Positions 17,492 through 26,877 of a DNA stretch of 46,203 nucleotides are shown here, piece after piece (position 1 is the stretch's first letter; every line of letters begins with the position of its first letter). This stretch comes from Cephalothrix simula (taxonomy: Eukaryota > Nemertea > Palaeonemertea > Archinemertea > Cephalotrichidae), in assembly GCA_035591015.1 (NCBI GenBank), contig JAXIUW010055562.1, positions 1-46,203 of the forward strand. The letters run 5' to 3'. A program made the position numbers and the translations under genes. The notes below the pieces were generated by a model. The model was not told the origin of the DNA and made no database searches. It saw nothing but the letters and a program-made list of their open reading frames with translations.

Positions 17492-18568
17492 TTATCCAGT
17501 AATTTTGACTTGCTTAATCCAACCATGAGGGTCGGGCTTTTTGCCGTAGTAAATTGCATTCATCTCGTCATAAAGAAATTTGCTAACTGGCCCAAACTCT
17601 GTTTTGCCGATGACTAAGGCTCTGTCTTTGTAGCCAAGCCTGCCAACGGGTGATATCGCCGCAGCTGTACCGGCCCCAAAAGCCTCACTCAAGCGTCCAC
17701 TGTCGCAGCTTTCAACCACCTCATCAATGCTGATTGGTCGCTCTTCAACCTTGTAGCCATTATCTCTGAGGATGGTCAGCACCGATTGACGTGTAATTCC
17801 GTCTAAAACCGTATCGCTGGGTTTCGGCGAGATGACTATTCCGTCAATCACAAACAGAATATTCATTGTGCCCACTTCTTCAATCCATTTTTTGTGCAGA
17901 CCATCTAGCCATAACACCTGATCATAACCCTGTTCAGAGGCTTTTTTAGTAGTATACAAACTGGCCGCATAATTAGCTGAGGCCTTGCTTGAGCCTATTC
18001 CGCCCGGAAAAGCCCGATGCTCATCTACGCTAACCATTATATTTTGTGACCGATGAGCAGCTCCATAACGTTTAACCGGTGACATAATTATGCAAAAGAT
18101 AGCCTCTTTAGATGGTCTAAGCCCCAAAAATTTTTCACTGCCAAACATAAAGGGACGAATGTACAAAGACTCGGCTGCATCGTGAGGCACCCAGCGATGG
18201 TCAATCTCAACCAATTTTTTAATTGCCGGCACAAAAAGCTCTGCCGGCAAGTCTGGCAAGGCCATCCGCCGTGCAGAATGTATAAATCGCTGATAATTAT
18301 CATCGGGGCGAAACAGATTAAGTACCGAAGAACTTTGCCGAAAGGCCTTCATGCCCTCAAATACAGATTGTGCGTAATGCAACGTAACCGTAGCTGGTGC
18401 CAAAGGCAGGTTGGCATAGGGTGTTATTTCTGCTGAATACCAGCCACGAGCCTCGCTCCACTGCGCAACAAACATATGGTCGGTAAATACAGACCCAAAA
18501 GCTAGCTGGCTAAGATCTAGGTTTTCATCTAAGCGTGAAGATGGGGCTCTTTTAATTGAAATATCCAT
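17492..18568 (-). CDS. ilvE: Branched-chain amino-acid aminotransferase
   Basis: PLP-dependent class IV aminotransferase acting in the last step of valine, leucine and isoleucine synthesis. Characteristic motifs are LHYAQSVFEGMKAFR near residue 62, YIRPFMFGSE, the PLP lysine in IGSSKASANYAASL near residue 195, and EEVGTMNILFV plus GTAAAISPVGRL towards the C-terminus. The 358-residue length and the EVGTMN motif fit the longer (type II, eukaryote-like) BCAT group rather than E. coli IlvE. It is the first gene of the minus-strand run ending in gatA. Confidence 0.95.
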   Translation of the reverse strand: MDISIKRAPSSRLDENLDLSQLAFGSVFTDHMFVAQWSEARGWYSAEITPYANLPLAPATVTLHYAQSVFEGMKAFRQSSSVLNLFRPDDNYQRFIHSARRMALPDLPAELFVPAIKKLVEIDHRWVPHDAAESLYIRPFMFGSEKFLGLRPSKEAIFCIIMSPVKRYGAAHRSQNIMVSVDEHRAFPGGIGSSKASANYAASLYTTKKASEQGYDQVLWLDGLHKKWIEEVGTMNILFVIDGIVISPKPSDTVLDGITRQSVLTILRDNGYKVEERPISIDEVVESCDSGRLSEAFGAGTAAAISPVGRLGYKDRALVIGKTEFGPVSKFLYDEMNAIYYGKKPDPHGWIKQVKITG

Positions 18569-18674
18569 TTGATATAATTCAGAAAATACATTTTACATAC
18601 GTTTAGAGCAACCATCAATCTATCATAATGGTGCTATATTTGCTAGAATATTGGTTTATGTTTTCAATAAAGTT

Positions 18675-19283
18675 ATGGACAATCCTTTTTTTATACTTAA
18701 ATCAAATCTAACACGTCTACAAAACTTCAGCGGGCAGAGCGTGTATGAAAGACTTGCTAAAAAACTAAGCCTTGTTCTTAAAAAACTGTTCTTTGGTATT
18801 AACCGAATAACTTGCATTCTTGTATTGGGAGCAGCTTTATTTACCTTTGCTGGCGGTGGGCTGCTGCTGCCATTATGTAGCTATTACTTTTTGGGAACAT
18901 GGCGGTTTTGGAGGCATACCAATCTTATCCTGCCTCTCTATCGTCATGGTTGGAAAATGTTTCGGTTAATATTCAAGGGCGACAATGGTGGTTATATGTT
19001 CTCGGCATCAATCTTCTCTGCACCAAGAAGCACGCCTGATTTAAGCCTGATCAACCTAGCACCCAGTTGGCCTCTAAAAATTGATGAAGGCTGCGGCACT
19101 TGCACTAGGTGTTGCACGGGCTGCCCCTTGCATGATGCTGAGCAAAAAATTTGTGTGGGCTATAATCAGTTTTATTGGCGTTATTTTAATTGCGGACGCT
19201 ACCCTTATACTCAAGCGCAAATTGATTTTTACGGCTGCCCTAAATGGAAGATGGCGTCTTCTGCAAAACAATCTACAAAATAA
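18675..19283 (+). CDS. Membrane protein with C-terminal cysteine cluster
   Basis: Encodes about 202 residues from the ATG at 18675; the frame is also open from a TTG at 18651. One or two hydrophobic segments lie near residues 50-75 (ITCILVLGAALFTFAGGG). The C-terminal part has nine cysteines, including CGTCTRCCTGCP and further Cys at CVGYN, FNCGRYP and YGCPKW, resembling the metal-chelating YkgJ-type or ferredoxin-like clusters. It could bind an iron-sulfur cluster or zinc at the membrane. It ends in TAATG, overlapping the next gene by one base, so it opens the operon that includes uvrA. Confidence 0.72.
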   Translation: MDNPFFILKSNLTRLQNFSGQSVYERLAKKLSLVLKKLFFGINRITCILVLGAALFTFAGGGLLLPLCSYYFLGTWRFWRHTNLILPLYRHGWKMFRLIFKGDNGGYMFSASIFSAPRSTPDLSLINLAPSWPLKIDEGCGTCTRCCTGCPLHDAEQKICVGYNQFYWRYFNCGRYPYTQAQIDFYGCPKWKMASSAKQSTK

Positions 19284-19516
19284 TGAGTACGCTAAGCGAG
19301 TATCGTCAAAGAACTAAGCATTTAACCGAGCTATTCACTAAAGTTCGTACTGTAGAAGTTGCGGTTGAAGAGTTGCGCCGTAAGGCTATTGATGTTTCAC
19401 ATGATGGTAGTTTTGACGTTGATTACATTCAAGAGGTAACCGGTGAGCTAGAACGCCTTGAGGCTGAACGTGAATTAGCTCTTAGCGAATTCAGACGCGC
19501 CCAGCTTGAAACTTAG
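19283..19516 (+). CDS. Small coiled-coil protein
   Basis: Encodes 77 residues starting at the ATG that overlaps the preceding stop (TAATG). The sequence is strongly helical and charged, with a probable coiled coil in its C-terminal half (VTGELERLEAERELALSEFR). No family is recognised. It lies 28 bp before uvrA. A longer reading from 19244 is unlikely because it would run deep into the upstream gene. Confidence 0.65.
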   Translation: MSTLSEYRQRTKHLTELFTKVRTVEVAVEELRRKAIDVSHDGSFDVDYIQEVTGELERLEAERELALSEFRRAQLET

Positions 19517-19544
19517 ATGTTAATTTATTCTTAATCGTCTTAAG

Positions 19545-22500
19545 TTGGGCAATACTCGCATTAATAAAATAAAAATTATTGGGGCCAATGAGCATAACCT
19601 AAAAAAAGTTAGCTTAACCCTACCCCATGATCAGCTGATAGTTTGTACCGGCGTTTCTGGTTCGGGCAAGTCATCATTAGCCTTTGATACCATCTGCAAA
19701 GAAGGTCAACGGCGTTATATTGAATCATTACCGGCATACGCTCGGCAGTTTATCGGAACGCTAGAAAAGCCAGACGTAGAGCTTATTGATGGGTTGTTAC
19801 CTACTGTATCTATTGATCAAAAAGTTCGGGGGCGCAGTCCACGTTCTACTGTCGGCACCATAACTGAGTTATACGACTTTCTGCGTCTTTTATTTGCTCG
19901 TCTTGGCAAGCCCTACTGCCCAGACTGCAATATTCCTGTAGAGACCTTATCTACCGACCAAATTTGCGATCGAATTCTGAGCGGCAAAGATCATGCTCAA
20001 AGCGTTCAGATGGTGCTAGCCCCCATGGTGCGGATGCGTAAGGGCGAGTATCGCCGAGAAATCAGCGACTGGATCAGCAAGGGCTATGTACGAGCGGTAA
20101 TTGACAATCAACTGGTGCGTCTTGAAGAAGCTCCACAACTGCAACGTTATGAGCGTCATAGCATAGACCTAGTCATTGATCGGCTCAAAATTACTCCAGA
20201 AAATCGGGCGCGGCTTAGTGAAGCTATAGAAAAAGCACTTGATGCCGCTAACTTAGTTAAAGTCGGCCAGCAAACCTTCAGTAGTAGCCGTGCCTGCCCC
20301 AATTGCGGGCATCCAATTGCCGAGCTTGAACCACGATTGTTCTCATTTAATGACCCGCAGGGCGCCTGCCCAACCTGTACCGGCTTGGGCTATATTCAAC
20401 AATTTGATGAACAACGCCTCATGTTTCAACAGCGCAGTTTAGCTGATGAAGCTCTATCGGGTACAAATAAAGATGGTCGCATTTATTTTACCTGCATCAG
20501 TCATCAATACCTGCTTGATATTTGCGATGACCTCGGCATAAGCACGTCAACTCCGTGGCAAGACCTACCCCAAAAACAGCGTCAATTATTGCTTGAAGGC
20601 AATTATAAAGGTGAGGTAACCGGTCGCCATCTATTTACTAGGCCTAAGCTATTACAAAACATGGCCGCCAAGGGCAGTTGGCCGGGTTTATATAAAATTT
20701 ACGAGTTTCTGGCTCGGTTTTCATCACGGCTCATTGATCGTTTCCGCAATAGCATGCCCTGCCCCAGCTGTGATGGATTGCGCCTCAGTAAAACCGCTTT
20801 GGCAGTGCGCTTTCATGATCGTAATATTGATGACTTCTCTAAACTGAACATCGGCACAATCTACGATTTTTTCAGCAGCTTAAATCTTTCAGAGCGTGAA
20901 CAGATAATCGGTAAAGACATTCTGCGCCAAATTAAACTGCGCTCGGGCTACTTGCAGCAAGTCGGCGTGGGTTACTTAACCCTAGAGCGCAACGCCAATA
21001 CACTATCGGGTGGCGAGTTTCAGCGGGTGCGCTTGGCTGTTCAGGTGGGAACCGGCTTGCGGGGTGTGTTGTACGTATTAGATGAACCATCAATTGGGCT
21101 GCATCAAAGCGACAATCTAAAACTCATTCAAACCCTTAAACAGCTTCGTGATTTAGGCAATACCGTTATTGTTGTTGAGCATGATGCCCAAACTATGCTC
21201 TCTGCCGACTACATTGTAGACCTTGGCCCCGGTGCCGGAGCCGATGGCGGACAGATTTTAGCCATGGGTACTCCCCGTGCGCTACTCAAAAATAAGGCCT
21301 CTATTTCTGGTCGCTATCTTAGTGGCGGCCTTAAACTTGATCTTCCCATAACAAGACGCTCAGCCGAGCATTGGATTAATCTTAAAGGTTGTAATGCTCA
21401 TAATATTGTTGACCAAGACTTCAAAATTCCCTTGCAAACGCTTTGTGTGATTACCGGCGTATCGGGTTCTGGCAAGTCAACCTTTGTTGAGCGTATTCTT
21501 AGCGCAGCAGTCCGCACTCAGCTAGAAAAACTGCCCCTACCAGCGGTTTGTAAGCAGCAACAGGGCTGTGAACAGCTTGATAAAATTATAGAAATTGACC
21601 AATCGCCAATCGGACGCACTCCACGCAGTAATGCCGCCACCTACACTAAGGTGTTTGACCTAATTCGAAATCTATATGCCCAGCTACCGCAGTCAAAACT
21701 GCGGGCTTACAAAGCTGGCCGCTTTTCATTCAATGTTAAGGGTGGCCGCTGTGAAGAATGCCAAGGAGCTGGCGTGAAGCTGATTGAGATGCAGTTTATG
21801 GGCAACGTAGCTATTGAATGTGATGTTTGCCTTGGCAAACGCTTTAATAACGAAACGCTTGAAATCTGCTATCAAGACTACAACATCGCCGATATTCTTA
21901 ATCTTAGTGTTAACGAGGCCTGCTCAGTCTTCAAAAACCAACCGCAGATAGCGCATATTCTGAAGACTCTGCAAAAGGTTGGCTTAGGCTATCTGTTGTT
22001 GGGGCAGCCCTCTACGCAGCTTTCAGGGGGTGAGGCTCAACGTGTTAAGCTAGCCAGCGAGCTTCGCCGTCAAGCCACCGGCCGTACGCTGTATATTATG
22101 GATGAGCCCACTACCGGCCTCCATATTCATGATATTAACTACCTGATGACCAGTATTCAATCACTGGTTAATGCCGGCAATAGCGTGGTGGTCATTGAGC
22201 ATAACACCGATGTTATCTCATGCGCCGACTATGTGATTGACATGGGACCCGGCGGCGGCGATGCTGGCGGCAAAATAGTTTTTAGTGGCCAATATCAAAA
22301 ATTTATTGAGTGCAACCAGTCCCTAACCTCAACTACTCTGCGTGAGGGTTTAGCCTTTGAGCCGCAATCTAAGCGCACTAAAAAATCTGCCCTTATTGAT
22401 GAAGACATCATCATTCGTGGCGCACGACAAAACAACCTCGCTGGCATAGATGTTCGTATTCCACGCAATAAACTCAGCGTGATTACCGGCGTATCAGGCT

Positions 22501-25214
22501 CTGGTAAAACATCATTGGCTTTAGATACCCTGTTTGCCGAAGGGCAGTCACGTTATGTGGAGTCATTATCTACCTATGCACGGCGTTTTTTGGGACGCAT
22601 GACTAAAGCTAAAGTAGACTCCATTGATGGCCTCATGCCAGCCATTGCCGTACAGCAACAGCAATCATCGGGAACACAGCGTTCAACGGTGGCTACCTCT
22701 ACCGAACTCTATGATTTTCTACGCTTAATCTATACCAGCATCGGCCAACCGCATTGCCTCAACTGTCAGGCACCTTTGCATGCCGCTGCTCCCTCACGAC
22801 TGGCCAAGCAACTGCTCGAAAAATATCATGGCCAACGCCGAGTAGTCTTGGCTCCGCTTGTACCGCTGTCAGCATCGGCTTCTAAAACAACTGCGGCGGC
22901 ACTCAAGCAACGCCTTAATGAGCTTTTTGAGCGTGGATTTGCACGTTTTTATTCAAAAAATGGCTTCTTTGATTTGCATGATGGCTACCCAAAAAGAATT
23001 CCCAAGCCGCTATATGCCGTTATTGACCGCATTAGCATTGCTGAAAAATCTGGCAAACGCCTCACCGAAGCCTTAGAAAGTGCCTACAGAGAGAGTCTTC
23101 TTAGCACCCTAGGCATTATGGATGACGATGGCAGCATTGAATTATTCAGCGAGCAAACTGGCTGCGCCAAGTGCGAATACTTTTTACCCGAACCCTTTGT
23201 TCCCCGTGACTTTTCTTTTAACACCCATCATGGCGCATGCCCCGAATGTAACGGACTGGGAGCTACTCTGCAATTAGATGAAGACCTACTTATAATTGAC
23301 CGCAGCAAGCCTTTATTTGGTGGCGGAATGGCTACTAGCCGTGGAGCTCGCTATTTAGGCGGTCAGCCCGGCCTAGGTCGCAAATACCTGCAAGCCTTTG
23401 CTAAGCGTGCCGACATTCCGATTAAAAAAGCCGTCAATAAACTCTCTCAAGCTGACTTGCACGCTCTGCTCTATAAGGGTGATCGTAGCTATTCAGGCGG
23501 TGTCTACGGCCTAGCCATGCAGTGGCTTAAAAAATCTGATGACCCCGAACATTGGGGGCAGTGCATGATGGATGTACTGCGCCACGCTGCATGCCCTATG
23601 TGCCACGGGCAGCGTCTTAAACCCGAAGTATTGAATGTGTCTATATTGGGCAAAAACATCGCTCAGTTTTGTACTATGCGTGCCGATGAAGCCTTAGCAT
23701 GGGTTGAGGGCTGGCAGCTTAGACCGCATCAAACGCAAATAATTGCCCAGCCACTGGATGAAGTAAAATCATTGCTTAGTTTTTTGATTAAGGTTGGCGT
23801 TGAGTATCTTAATCTTGACCGCCGCAGTAATACTTTGTCAGGCGGTGAGGCGCAGCGTATTCGCTTGGCAACGCAGCTGGGCTCTAATTTAACCGGCATA
23901 CTATATGTGCTTGATGAACCCACCATTGGTCTGCATCCCCACAACATAAACAAACTGGCCGGCACTCTGGAAATGCTTAGAGACCGTGGCAATACCGTAG
24001 TTTTAGTTGAGCATGATGCCGAGATTATCAGCAGAGCAGACCATATTATAGAAATTGGCCCCTTAGCCGGACATCGTGGCGGTCAGCTGGTTCAAAGCTG
24101 TAGCCCGGCCAATTTGATGCGCCGCCAATCGCTTACGGGGCAGTATTTAAGCCATAAGCTATCAGTGCATCCCGCCAAAGGCCTGCCCGCATTAGCTAAT
24201 CCTGACTACATTACTATTAAGGGCGCTCGGCATAATAATCTTCAAAATATCACCGCTAAGTTTCCGCTTAATGCCTTAACTACAGTCAGTGGACTATCAG
24301 GCTCGGGCAAGTCTTCACTAGTAATTGATACCTTGCAGAAGGCCTTGCAGCGACACTTGCACAATAGCAACCAACCCATTGGTGAGCATGATTCAATCAC
24401 CGGCTTTGAAAGCCTTAAAAAAATTGTAGTCGTTGAGCAAAGCCCTATTGGTCGTAGTCCTAAATCTAATGCAGCTACCTACACCGGCTTAATTGTGCCT
24501 CTGCGCAATTTGATGGCCCAGCAACCCGAGGCTCGTAAGCGTGGTTACGCCGCTAAACGCTTCTCTTTTAATCTTAAAGGAGGCCGCTGCGAGGCCTGTT
24601 CTGGCTATGGCTACGAACACGTTGAAATGCACTTTTTAGCCGACCTTTGGCTGCCCTGCGATGTTTGCCACGGCCAACGCTTTAATCGTGAAACACTTGA
24701 GGTTACCTTTAAGGGACACAATATGGCCTCTATTTTAGGCATGGAGGTTGATGAAGCCTTGCAGCTTTTTGAAAATCAACCCGCCATCCATCGTTTCTTA
24801 ACTGTGCTACACTCAGTGGGCTTGGGATATCTTAAATTAGATCAGTCAGCTACCACTCTTTCTGGTGGAGAAGCTCAGCGCATCAAGCTAGCCACAGAGC
24901 TGTCTAAGCGTAATCATGGCTCTACGCTCTATATTCTTGATGAGCCGTCTATTGGTCTGCATATGGATGATATCGCTAAGCTGATAAAAGTTTTGTATGA
25001 CCTTGTTAAAACTGGCAATACCGTAATTGTTGTTGAGCATAACCTAGATTTTATCCATGCTGCACAGCACATCATTGACATGGGTCCCGAGGGCGGCAAT
25101 GCCGGCGGTAAAATAATCGCCGAAGGCAGTCCGCACCTTGTTGCCAAATTAGATTATAGCTACACTGGCGTACATTATCGCCATTATCTTAACCAGCGAA
25201 CTGCAAATGAATAG
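19545..25214 (+). CDS. uvrA: Double-length excinuclease UvrA (tandem fusion)
   Basis: DNA damage-recognition ATPase of nucleotide excision repair. At 1889 residues it is twice the usual ~940. Four Walker A motifs lie at about residues 36 (GVSGSGKSS), 638 (GVSGSGKST), 982 (GVSGSGKTS) and 1583 (GLSGSGKSS). Four LSGGE signatures lie at about 487, 826, 1431 and 1772, each followed by a Walker B segment ending DEPxxGLH. Each half also has CxxC zinc-binding pairs (for example CPNCGHP, CPTCTGLG; CPECNGLG). It is therefore a covalent head-to-tail UvrA dimer, as in Chlamydiae. The first signature reads LSGGEFQR instead of LSGGEAQR. The start is TTG at 19545; no nearby ATG is available. Confidence 0.95.
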   Translation: MGNTRINKIKIIGANEHNLKKVSLTLPHDQLIVCTGVSGSGKSSLAFDTICKEGQRRYIESLPAYARQFIGTLEKPDVELIDGLLPTVSIDQKVRGRSPRSTVGTITELYDFLRLLFARLGKPYCPDCNIPVETLSTDQICDRILSGKDHAQSVQMVLAPMVRMRKGEYRREISDWISKGYVRAVIDNQLVRLEEAPQLQRYERHSIDLVIDRLKITPENRARLSEAIEKALDAANLVKVGQQTFSSSRACPNCGHPIAELEPRLFSFNDPQGACPTCTGLGYIQQFDEQRLMFQQRSLADEALSGTNKDGRIYFTCISHQYLLDICDDLGISTSTPWQDLPQKQRQLLLEGNYKGEVTGRHLFTRPKLLQNMAAKGSWPGLYKIYEFLARFSSRLIDRFRNSMPCPSCDGLRLSKTALAVRFHDRNIDDFSKLNIGTIYDFFSSLNLSEREQIIGKDILRQIKLRSGYLQQVGVGYLTLERNANTLSGGEFQRVRLAVQVGTGLRGVLYVLDEPSIGLHQSDNLKLIQTLKQLRDLGNTVIVVEHDAQTMLSADYIVDLGPGAGADGGQILAMGTPRALLKNKASISGRYLSGGLKLDLPITRRSAEHWINLKGCNAHNIVDQDFKIPLQTLCVITGVSGSGKSTFVERILSAAVRTQLEKLPLPAVCKQQQGCEQLDKIIEIDQSPIGRTPRSNAATYTKVFDLIRNLYAQLPQSKLRAYKAGRFSFNVKGGRCEECQGAGVKLIEMQFMGNVAIECDVCLGKRFNNETLEICYQDYNIADILNLSVNEACSVFKNQPQIAHILKTLQKVGLGYLLLGQPSTQLSGGEAQRVKLASELRRQATGRTLYIMDEPTTGLHIHDINYLMTSIQSLVNAGNSVVVIEHNTDVISCADYVIDMGPGGGDAGGKIVFSGQYQKFIECNQSLTSTTLREGLAFEPQSKRTKKSALIDEDIIIRGARQNNLAGIDVRIPRNKLSVITGVSGSGKTSLALDTLFAEGQSRYVESLSTYARRFLGRMTKAKVDSIDGLMPAIAVQQQQSSGTQRSTVATSTELYDFLRLIYTSIGQPHCLNCQAPLHAAAPSRLAKQLLEKYHGQRRVVLAPLVPLSASASKTTAAALKQRLNELFERGFARFYSKNGFFDLHDGYPKRIPKPLYAVIDRISIAEKSGKRLTEALESAYRESLLSTLGIMDDDGSIELFSEQTGCAKCEYFLPEPFVPRDFSFNTHHGACPECNGLGATLQLDEDLLIIDRSKPLFGGGMATSRGARYLGGQPGLGRKYLQAFAKRADIPIKKAVNKLSQADLHALLYKGDRSYSGGVYGLAMQWLKKSDDPEHWGQCMMDVLRHAACPMCHGQRLKPEVLNVSILGKNIAQFCTMRADEALAWVEGWQLRPHQTQIIAQPLDEVKSLLSFLIKVGVEYLNLDRRSNTLSGGEAQRIRLATQLGSNLTGILYVLDEPTIGLHPHNINKLAGTLEMLRDRGNTVVLVEHDAEIISRADHIIEIGPLAGHRGGQLVQSCSPANLMRRQSLTGQYLSHKLSVHPAKGLPALANPDYITIKGARHNNLQNITAKFPLNALTTVSGLSGSGKSSLVIDTLQKALQRHLHNSNQPIGEHDSITGFESLKKIVVVEQSPIGRSPKSNAATYTGLIVPLRNLMAQQPEARKRGYAAKRFSFNLKGGRCEACSGYGYEHVEMHFLADLWLPCDVCHGQRFNRETLEVTFKGHNMASILGMEVDEALQLFENQPAIHRFLTVLHSVGLGYLKLDQSATTLSGGEAQRIKLATELSKRNHGSTLYILDEPSIGLHMDDIAKLIKVLYDLVKTGNTVIVVEHNLDFIHAAQHIIDMGPEGGNAGGKIIAEGSPHLVAKLDYSYTGVHYRHYLNQRTANE

Positions 25215-25854
25215 TTTTGAAATTAATCATATGAAGGCCACTGACACGTGGCGCATCTTCAGAATTGTTGGTGAATTTGTAGAAGGCTTTGACACATTGC
25301 CCGATTTATTGCCCGCAGTAACCGTATATGGTTCGGCACGCATTGAAGATGGGCATTGGTACAATACCGCCGTAAAGCTGGCTGAAATCCTCGGAAAAAG
25401 CGGCTTTAACATTATTACCGGGGGCGGTTCAGGCATTATGAAGGCGGCTAGCCTTGGAGCGCGCAAGGCCAATAAATCATCAGTGGGTTTGACTATTGAA
25501 CTGCCGCATGAGCAGTCTGCTAATAAATATTTGTCGCATAAAATTCATTTTAGATATTTCTTTGTGCGTAAGGTGATGCTGGTTAAATATTCATCTGCAT
25601 TTTTTCTTTTTCCGGGTGGCTATGGCACGTTAGATGAGTTTTTTGAAACAATTACTCTTATTCAAACTGAAAAAATTAAGCCGTTTCCAATCGTTTTGAT
25701 GGGTAAGAGCTACTGGAGCGGACTATTAGATTGGATGCGTGAAAATACACTGGCTAAGGGTTTAATATCTGAGAAAGACTTAGACCTCATTCATCTTACC
25801 GATAATGTAGAAGAAGCCGCAAGCATTGCTCTAGCGCATCACGAAAGCTGTTAA
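25207..25854 (+). CDS. LOG-family protein (TIGR00730-like)
   Basis: A Rossmann-fold protein of 215 residues. The hallmark PGGYGTLDEFFE motif is present near residues 137-148, with the upstream GGGSGIMKAASLGA and the conserved R in the FRYFFVRKVML segment. Relatives include cytokinin-activating LOG phosphoribohydrolases and nucleotide 5'-monophosphate nucleosidases such as PpnN, so a nucleotide N-glycosidase activity is likely, with substrate unknown. The start overlaps the uvrA stop by eight bases, so the two are cotranscribed. A second ATG nine codons in (25231) is an alternative start. Confidence 0.88.
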   Translation: MNSFEINHMKATDTWRIFRIVGEFVEGFDTLPDLLPAVTVYGSARIEDGHWYNTAVKLAEILGKSGFNIITGGGSGIMKAASLGARKANKSSVGLTIELPHEQSANKYLSHKIHFRYFFVRKVMLVKYSSAFFLFPGGYGTLDEFFETITLIQTEKIKPFPIVLMGKSYWSGLLDWMRENTLAKGLISEKDLDLIHLTDNVEEAASIALAHHESC

Positions 25855-25889
25855 ACCTATGTTAATAAGCAGACTTTCTATAAACTAAA

Positions 25890-25938
25890 AGCTAGAAGCT
25901 AGAAGCTAGAAGCTAGAAGCTAGAAGCTAGAAGCTAGA
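25890..25938. repeat. Heptamer tandem repeat, seven perfect copies
   Basis: The unit AGCTAGA is repeated exactly seven times (49 bp) in the 117-bp gap between the LOG-family gene and the Mla-type ATPase gene. It contains CTAG once per unit. Because seven is not a multiple of three but the array is non-coding, length changes would alter only the spacing between the two genes, or expression of the downstream gene. Confidence 0.95.
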
Positions 25939-25971
25939 ACTATATTCTAAACAACTAATAGCGCACCCAGC

Positions 25972-26730
25972 ATGTCTGATGCTGCCATATCTATCAATAA
26001 TCTAAGTTTGCGTTTGGGGCGTAGGCTTGTTTTTGATCAGCTAAGTCTTGAGATTCCGAAAAATAAGATAACCGTAGTGGTCGGCGGCTCTGGTTCTGGC
26101 AAATCAACTCTGTTGAAGTGCATCATGGGTTTTGTGCGACCTAATTCTGGTTCTATTTACTTAGATGGCACTGATATTACGCAATTATCAACCAAAGACA
26201 AGCAAGTGCTATATCAAAATATTGGTATGTCATTTCAATATGCAGCCTTGTTTGATTCATTATCAGTCTTTGATAACGTGGCCTTGCCTCTCCGTGAGCA
26301 TACTAAACTGGGCAAGTCAGAAATCTACGACCAAGTAATGCAAGCCCTATCACGGGTGGGCTTAATCAACGAAGAACTAAAAATGCCCGCTGAGCTTTCT
26401 GGCGGTATGCGCAAACGAGTAGGCATTGCCCGAGCGATTATTGTTAACCCCAAAGTAATGTTATTTGATGAGCCTGAATCAGGGCTTGACCCCATCACCA
26501 CTACCGCCATTGGCGAGCTTATTGTTGAACTTAAAGAAGCCTTTAATATGAGCTGCTTGGTGATATCGCATCGCATCCATACCATCAAGTATATCGCTGA
26601 CAAAATCTGTATGCTTTACCATGGAAAAATCATCACCGAAGGCTCTGCTCCAGAAGTTGAAAATAGCACTAATCCCATAGTACGCCAGTTTTTCAGCGGT
26701 AGTACCGAGGGGCCTTATACTGCTCTATAA
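25972..26730 (+). CDS. ABC transporter ATPase, MlaF/Ttg2A-like
   Basis: A 252-residue ATP-binding subunit. Walker A is GGSGSGKSTLLK (about residues 38-49), the Q-loop is SFQYAALFDSLSV, the signature is LSGGMRKRVGIARA, Walker B is VMLFDEPESGLDP and the H-loop is VISHR. The LSGGMRKR signature and FQxxALFDSL/DEPxxGLDP combination is typical of the Mla (MCE) phospholipid transport ATPases. No MlaE permease or MCE-domain gene lies beside it; the next gene is convergent, so it is an orphan ATPase here. Naming it MlaF is family-level only. Confidence 0.88.
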   Translation: MSDAAISINNLSLRLGRRLVFDQLSLEIPKNKITVVVGGSGSGKSTLLKCIMGFVRPNSGSIYLDGTDITQLSTKDKQVLYQNIGMSFQYAALFDSLSVFDNVALPLREHTKLGKSEIYDQVMQALSRVGLINEELKMPAELSGGMRKRVGIARAIIVNPKVMLFDEPESGLDPITTTAIGELIVELKEAFNMSCLVISHRIHTIKYIADKICMLYHGKIITEGSAPEVENSTNPIVRQFFSGSTEGPYTAL

Positions 26731-26877
26731 TTAAGATAGTATGCTCTTGGAACAAGTATGCCATTGTAGCAGGTATTTATTTACCTGATAATGCTTCTAT
26801 TAAACTGATTTAATTCACTATTGGCGTATAATTACCTGCATTAGGTATAATCACCTTTATTAATTTTACTGAGGCCG

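Noticed and set aside
25890-25938. Repeat array as a CRISPR
   Set aside because: Units are 7 bp and contiguous without spacers; no cas genes are present.
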